A DNA stretch of 64,000 nt from Propionibacterium acidifaciens DSM 21887 (GTDB lineage: Bacteria; Actinomycetota; Actinomycetes; Propionibacteriales; Propionibacteriaceae). Shown here piece by piece: positions 59,391 to 64,000 of the stretch (its first letter is position 1; the number at the start of each line of letters is the position of its first letter). Made by a program: the position numbers and the translations under genes. The stretch covers positions 62,001-126,000 of the forward strand of contig NZ_AUFR01000007.1 in the NCBI RefSeq assembly GCF_000426605.1, written 5' to 3'. The notes below the pieces were generated by a model. The model had not been told where the DNA came from. It did not search any database and saw only the letters and a list, made by a program, of their open reading frames with translations.

Positions 59391-62300
59391 TTATTCTTGT
59401 TGCCGATGGGCGGGAAGGCGTCGAAGTTCTCGCTGCGCTGGTTGATCCAGTCGCCGGCCTCGTTCGGCGTGATCTCCCGCCAGGGCACCGTGCTCAATCG
59501 TGCGTCGTCGATGCCGGTCAGCTTCTCCTCCCGGCTCTGGTAGTCGGGCACGGCCCAGTAGTGCAGCCGGCAGCCCGAGGCCGCGGGATCCTTGGCGGCG
59601 ATGAGCACGGCGACGCCGGTCCTGGCGCCCGAACCGAAGACCTTTCCTCCCTCGCGGCGGGAGGTCTCGCCTGCGGTGCGTTGATTGCCTCGTAGGTTGT
59701 AGACCCAGATGTGGCTGAACTCGTCGGTGAAGCACCTTCGGATTCCGTCGGCGGTGTTGCCGTCCACCCAGCCGTTGTTCGAGACGAAGGCCAAGACACC
59801 CTGCCCGCCGAGCCGGTCGCTGGCCCAGCGGAAGGCCCGGATGTAGGAGTCGTAGAGGCTGTTCTTGTTCGTGGCCGTCGACCGGGCCGCGTAGCTGTCG
59901 GCGATCCTGCCGTCCAGTGTCGGGTAGCGCAGGTTCGCATTGTCGTCGTTGGCGCTCGACTGGCCCGCCGAGTACGGCGGGTTCCCGACGATCACCTTGA
60001 TCGGCGTGCGCAGCTGGGCCTCGATGCGCTCGTTGTTCACCGGGATGAGCGAGCTGTCGGCCCGGTCGCCGTCCTCGGTGATCTGGAAGGTGTCGGCGAG
60101 CGTCGCGCCGGGGAACGGCACGTAGGGGGCCTGCTCATCGGGGCCGAGCCCGCGCTGACGGATCGCCTGATAGGTCGTCTCGATGTTCACGCAGGCGATG
60201 TAGTAGGCCAGCAGCATGATCTCGTTGGCCCACAACTCGTGCGCGTACTTCCTCGCCAGATCGGCCGGGGCGATGATGCCCGACTGCAGCAGCCGCACGA
60301 TGAAGGTCCCCGTGCCGGTGAACGGGTCGAGCACGTGCACGCCCTCGTCGCTGATGCCGTAGCCGAACTCGTTGCGGCAGACCTCGTCTGCGGCGCGCAG
60401 GATGAAGTCGACGATCTCCACAGGCGTGTAGACCACCCCGAAGGAGCCGGCCTGCTTCGGGAAGGCCTTCTTGAAGAAGTCCTCGTAGAGCCGGTGGATG
60501 ATCGTCTGGCGCCCCTTGGGCGTCGTGATGCCGGCGGCCCTGGCCCGCACGGAGTCGTAGAAACCGGCCAGGTCGGCCGTCTCGGCCTCCAGCCCCTGCC
60601 CGGCCAGCGCGTCGACCATCGTCTGCATCGAGACGGAGACCGGATTGTGCTCGACGAACGAGCCGGCGGGGAAGAGGGCCTCGAAGACCGGCCGGGTGAT
60701 GAGGTGCTGGCTCAGCATGTCGATCGCGTCGGCCTCGCCGATCGACTCGTTGAGGTTCGCGCGCAGGCCCTCGAGGAACTCCTCGAAACGACCCGCCGGC
60801 GGGCCGCCGTCCCGCCGGGCCGTGGCGAGGATCGCGCCGATGCGGCTGATCTGGTTCGTGTGGATGTGCACGACGTCGTCGGCCCAGTTGTCCCAGTAGT
60901 CGCGCTCGCCGACGTTCCTGACGATGCGGGCGAGGATCGCATTCCTCATCTCAAGGGCGAACAGGGGCGCCTGGGCCGCCAGTGCCGTCCTGGTCGCGGC
61001 AGCGCCCTCGCCGTCCTCGTCGCTGCCGGTTCCCACGGCGTCGAAGACCCCGATGCCGATCCTGCCCTTGGTGGAGCCGTCGAGGTCGATGGAGTTGATC
61101 ATCGCGTTGAAGCGGTCGTCGTGGGCGCGCAGCGCGTTGAGCACGTCCCAGACCACCTTGAACCGCTTGTTGCTGCGCATCGCCTCCTCCGGTGACTCGT
61201 TCGCGTCGATGGCGACCGGCAGGATGATGTAGCCGTAGTCCTTGCCCCTGGCCCTGCGCATGACGCGCCCGACCGACTGCACGACGTCCACCAGCGAATT
61301 GCGCGGCGACAGGAAGAGCACGGCGTCGAGGGCCGGCACGTCGACGCCCTCCGACAGGCACCGCGCGTTCGACAGGACGCGGCACTCGTTCTCGGGCACG
61401 GGCGCCTTGAGCCAGGCGAGCTGCTCCGAGCGGGCCAACGCGTTCATCGTGCCGTCGACGTGACGGCACGCCACCTCCAGATCGGGGGTGCGCTGATCGG
61501 CGATGAGACTGTCGACGACATCGGGGACGGCCCGGGCGAAGGCCTTCGAGGCCTTGATGTTCTGCGCGAAGGCGACCGCCCGCCTCATCGGTGCAGGGTC
61601 CGGGCCGAAGTCCATGTCGGTGGTGCGCTTGGCCAGACCGTTCCAGCAGCCGACGATCCTCGCCGCGTCGTCGAGGGTGATCTCGTGCTCCTCGTTGGCC
61701 AGGGAGCCCTGCAAGGGCCCGGCGACGGCATCGTTCGCGACGCACAGGATCATCACCTTGTAGTCGGCGAGCAGATCCCGCTCGACCGCTTCGCCGAAAC
61801 CGAGCCGGTGGAGCTCGGGACCGAAGATGGTCTCGTCATCCATCGAGGCGATGAGGGCGGACCGGTCCTCGGCCTTCCGCTTGGCCTCCTCGCCGTAGAT
61901 GCGCGGGGTCGCCGTCATGTAGAGGCGCTTGTCGGCGGGGAGATAGGAGTCGTCGTGCACCTTGACGAAGGCCGACTCGTCACCCGCGCCCGGCAGCGTG
62001 ACGCCCGTCGTGCGGTGCGCCTCGTCGCACAGGATGAGGTCGAACCGCTCACCCGAGGACCGCTGGGCCCGGGCGACGACGTCGATCGACTGGTAGGTCG
62101 AGAAGACGACCACCATCTGGCGGCCCCTGCGGCCGATCCCGCTCATCTGGGCGGCCAGCCGCCCGGCGTCGGTGGTGGGCAGCGGGATGTCGTGGACGGC
62201 GATGTCCTCGGCCTGCTTCGAGGCCTTCGTGTCCGAGCACACGACGAACGGGCGGATGAGCGTCTGGGACTGGGCCATCCACTCGCGCAGCGTCTGCGAG

Positions 62301-63007
62301 ACCAGGGAGATCGACGGCGCCAGGAAGAGGACCGTGAGGCGGCCGCCGTTCTCGGCGCAGCGCTGCTCGGCGAGCTTGAGCGAGGTGAAGGTCTTGCCCG
62401 TGCCGCATGCCGAGATCCACTTGCCCCGGTCGTGCGTGCGGAAGCCCTCCTGGATCCTGGCGATGGCCTCCTTCTGGTGGGGGCGCAGGCTGTGGCGCAC
62501 GGCCTTGCGGGGCTCGAAGCGCACCTCGACGTCGTCGTGGCGCATCCAGTCGATGGGGGACTCGGCGATGTCCGCCAGCCCGATGCGCTGCACCGGCACC
62601 GTCTGGTTCTCCAGGGCCCGCTCGGCGTGGCTCGACCAGCGGTCCGTCGTGGAGATGATGATGCGGTTGTCGAACGCGATGCTGTCCCAGGCCCTGCCCG
62701 AGGCGGTGAAGAAGGAGTCGATGTCGGCCTTCTGCAGGGAGTACCTCGGGTCGTAGAACTTGCACTGGATGGCCGTCCACCGGCCCGTCTGCGCGTTGCG
62801 TGCCACCAGATCGATGCCCGAGTCATGGGTGTGCTCGTTGTGCGACCAGTCGGGCCACGCCTGCACCTCGTCGTACTCGCTCGACAGGGTCGGATCGAGG
62901 CGGAACCAGGCGGCCATCAGCTGCTCGAACCGCGTGCCCCGCTCGGCGGTCGAGCCCCGGCCGCGGAAGTCCTCGATGACCTGATGGATCGTCGTCCTCG
63001 TCGCCAC
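59345..63007 (-). CDS. Type ISP restriction-modification enzyme, N-terminal 1,220 residues (frameshifted)
   Basis: A single-chain restriction-modification enzyme. An Mrr-like nuclease has D66 and QCK at 81-83. The SF2 helicase/translocase has CGTGKT (201-206), DEAH (328-331), TATPR and SVGRVMRR. The gamma-type adenine methyltransferase has DPFTGTGTF near 893 and NPPY near 1007. ATG 63007 is followed by typical HQVIEDFRGRGSTAERGTRFEQL. The frame leaves the family sequence at about 59392 (A run) and stops 16 codons later, so target recognition is lost unless the shift is programmed, variable or a sequencing error. Confidence 0.88.
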   Translation of the reverse strand: MATRTTIHQVIEDFRGRGSTAERGTRFEQLMAAWFRLDPTLSSEYDEVQAWPDWSHNEHTHDSGIDLVARNAQTGRWTAIQCKFYDPRYSLQKADIDSFFTASGRAWDSIAFDNRIIISTTDRWSSHAERALENQTVPVQRIGLADIAESPIDWMRHDDVEVRFEPRKAVRHSLRPHQKEAIARIQEGFRTHDRGKWISACGTGKTFTSLKLAEQRCAENGGRLTVLFLAPSISLVSQTLREWMAQSQTLIRPFVVCSDTKASKQAEDIAVHDIPLPTTDAGRLAAQMSGIGRRGRQMVVVFSTYQSIDVVARAQRSSGERFDLILCDEAHRTTGVTLPGAGDESAFVKVHDDSYLPADKRLYMTATPRIYGEEAKRKAEDRSALIASMDDETIFGPELHRLGFGEAVERDLLADYKVMILCVANDAVAGPLQGSLANEEHEITLDDAARIVGCWNGLAKRTTDMDFGPDPAPMRRAVAFAQNIKASKAFARAVPDVVDSLIADQRTPDLEVACRHVDGTMNALARSEQLAWLKAPVPENECRVLSNARCLSEGVDVPALDAVLFLSPRNSLVDVVQSVGRVMRRARGKDYGYIILPVAIDANESPEEAMRSNKRFKVVWDVLNALRAHDDRFNAMINSIDLDGSTKGRIGIGVFDAVGTGSDEDGEGAAATRTALAAQAPLFALEMRNAILARIVRNVGERDYWDNWADDVVHIHTNQISRIGAILATARRDGGPPAGRFEEFLEGLRANLNESIGEADAIDMLSQHLITRPVFEALFPAGSFVEHNPVSVSMQTMVDALAGQGLEAETADLAGFYDSVRARAAGITTPKGRQTIIHRLYEDFFKKAFPKQAGSFGVVYTPVEIVDFILRAADEVCRNEFGYGISDEGVHVLDPFTGTGTFIVRLLQSGIIAPADLARKYAHELWANEIMLLAYYIACVNIETTYQAIRQRGLGPDEQAPYVPFPGATLADTFQITEDGDRADSSLIPVNNERIEAQLRTPIKVIVGNPPYSAGQSSANDDNANLRYPTLDGRIADSYAARSTATNKNSLYDSYIRAFRWASDRLGGQGVLAFVSNNGWVDGNTADGIRRCFTDEFSHIWVYNLRGNQRTAGETSRREGGKVFGSGARTGVAVLIAAKDPAASGCRLHYWAVPDYQSREEKLTGIDDARLSTVPWREITPNEAGDWINQRSENFDAFPPIGNKNKMNHNHRYFVYSQQD

Positions 63008-63339
63008 AGCAGCCCTCCGGTGTCCCTCGTACTGGGGAAACAGTAGCGGCAGGGAGGACCGGACGCGGCTGCGGACCGCGCGTGGTGAGCGGTCGGATGG
63101 TCAGGACGCCGCCACGCGATCGCGGACGGAGCAGGGCGGGGCTCACGGTGAGGTGGGCCGGGGCGCACGACGAGGATGCCGAGGGCTGGGACGGGGGCTT
63201 GCAGCGATGCGGGGACCGGCGCCGCGGCGCGGAGCCCACCGTCGGGCCCACCACCGGGCGGTCCTCCGGCGGGCGCCCGCCTCGTCGCAACGCCCGTGGG
63301 CCGGGGCGCGCGGGACGGTGGACGCGCGGGCCCGGCGCG
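63008..63339. other. Gene-free interval
   Basis: About 330 bp of very GC-rich sequence between two minus-strand genes. All frames are low-complexity Arg/Pro/Gly readings typical of non-coding GC-rich DNA. No clear hairpin or promoter pair was found. Confidence 0.5.
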
Positions 63340-64000
63340 TCACCCCATCGCGGCGGCCTGGGCCGTCGTCGCGGCCGAGCGGGCGCCCTGGGGCAGCGAG
63401 CGGATCTCACGCGTCCAGGCGCTGCTCGTGAGGGAGCCGGCCGACTGGATGTACCACGGCTGACCGAACCACGGCCGCGGGTCCTGGTCGATGCCGTACA
63501 CGTAGGTCTCCCAGCAGGGCCAGTAGCCGCGCTCCGCCGACGCGTACTTCGGGCTCCTCGACACGTGGACCTTCTCGCCGATGCAGCAGGCGACGACCTG
63601 CTTGTTCTGCACCACGGCCACGGGCGTCACCGCGCCGTTCGGGGCGATGTCGGGGAAGGTCATCTGGTCGATCTGCTCGAGCCTGCCCCGGGTGCTCTGG
63701 CGGACGTAGAGCGCCACGGTCGACCTCGTCACGGACACGTGCCAGGGAGTGGCCTGCCCGAGACGGGTCTTCGTCAGGGGCCCCGCGTGCCAGGGGACGA
63801 GGGTCACGCTCGACCAGGGGCGGTCGTGCCCGGCCAGCTCGTCGAACGCCACGGAGCACCCCATGGCCATGACGGGCTGGTCTGCGGCGGCCGTGAAATA
63901 GGCCGCGTTCGTGCTGTAGGGGCCCGAGACCATGCCCGGCCCCCACTTCGGTGCCACTTCGTACCTGTCGGCGCCGTACAGGTCCATCGTCATCGGATCG
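63340..64000 (-). CDS. Uncharacterised protein (partial at window end)
   Basis: At least 217 residues, open to the right edge; the true start may lie outside (the frame reads DPMTMDLYGADRYEVAP across the edge). It is soluble, with many aromatic residues and cysteines (VVACCIGEKVHVS, GYWPCWETYVYGIDQDPRPWFGQPWY). An Ala-rich end follows. The pattern suggests a beta-propeller or sugar-binding type fold, but I recognise no family. Confidence 0.6.
   Translation of the reverse strand, partial: DPMTMDLYGADRYEVAPKWGPGMVSGPYSTNAAYFTAAADQPVMAMGCSVAFDELAGHDRPWSSVTLVPWHAGPLTKTRLGQATPWHVSVTRSTVALYVRQSTRGRLEQIDQMTFPDIAPNGAVTPVAVVQNKQVVACCIGEKVHVSRSPKYASAERGYWPCWETYVYGIDQDPRPWFGQPWYIQSAGSLTSSAWTREIRSLPQGARSAATTAQAAAMG

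Overview
This window is very GC-rich DNA from a Gram-positive actinobacterium. The main evidence is the intact cell-division and kinase cluster fhaA-fhaB-pstP-rodA-pbpA-pknB plus a second kinase (23.4-32.6 kb), an LPXTG wall-anchored protein, a LytR_C protein, GTG starts, stop/start overlaps (ATGA, GTGA) between operon neighbours, and hairpins with perfect GC arms. An Actinomyces-like organism fits best, but the genus is an inference.

Layout. 0-8.6 kb: metabolic genes (SDR, GDPD, aroE, a lactonase-type beta-propeller), then an ABC exporter pair. 8.9-10.9 kb: a two-component system. 11.2-14.7 kb: upp, an acidic tadA-associated protein, tadA, tRNA-Ser(CGA) and an orphan gene. 15-18.3 kb: a membrane protein, a CPA antiporter and a LytR_C protein. 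18.6-23.3 kb: feoA-feoB-NifU-like iron locus, a truncated HerA-like ATPase remnant, galK. 23.4-32.6 kb: the Ser/Thr kinase, PASTA and cell-wall cluster. 32.9-36.4 kb: three secreted or surface proteins. 36.7-45.6 kb: GH2 hydrolase, PIG-V-like mannosyltransferase, homocysteine methyltransferase, a class-A beta-lactamase-like lipoprotein, and a coiled-coil NlpC/CHAP-like protein. 46-50.3 kb: a cobalamin riboswitch followed by an ABC importer with two solute-binding lipoproteins, a permease and an ATPase. 51-54.8 kb: a MocR regulator divergent from a Tm-1-like/PEP-hydrolase-like pair. 54.9-63 kb: an accessory and defence segment with a multi-TM orphan, a Panacea-Doc toxin-antitoxin pair, and a frameshifted Type ISP restriction-modification gene. 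The window ends inside an unrecognised gene.

Several features are not explained by the genes. (i) Three intergenic clusters have short repeats at a 59-62 bp period with unlike DNA between them (about 0.3-0.5, 4.8-5.2 and 14.7 kb). The geometry is like type I-E CRISPR, but no cas genes are visible. (ii) A roughly 110-135 bp palindrome-rich element occurs at three distant intergenic sites (0.2, 11.1 and 42.2 kb). (iii) Two internally deleted remnants, adenosine deaminase upstream of aroE and a HerA/DUF853 ATPase upstream of galK, kept their ends, their frame and an ATGA overlap with the next gene. (iv) The Type ISP enzyme is broken by what looks like a one-base slip in a short A run.

Most protein functions rest on motif recognition by eye. 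No similarity search was run.
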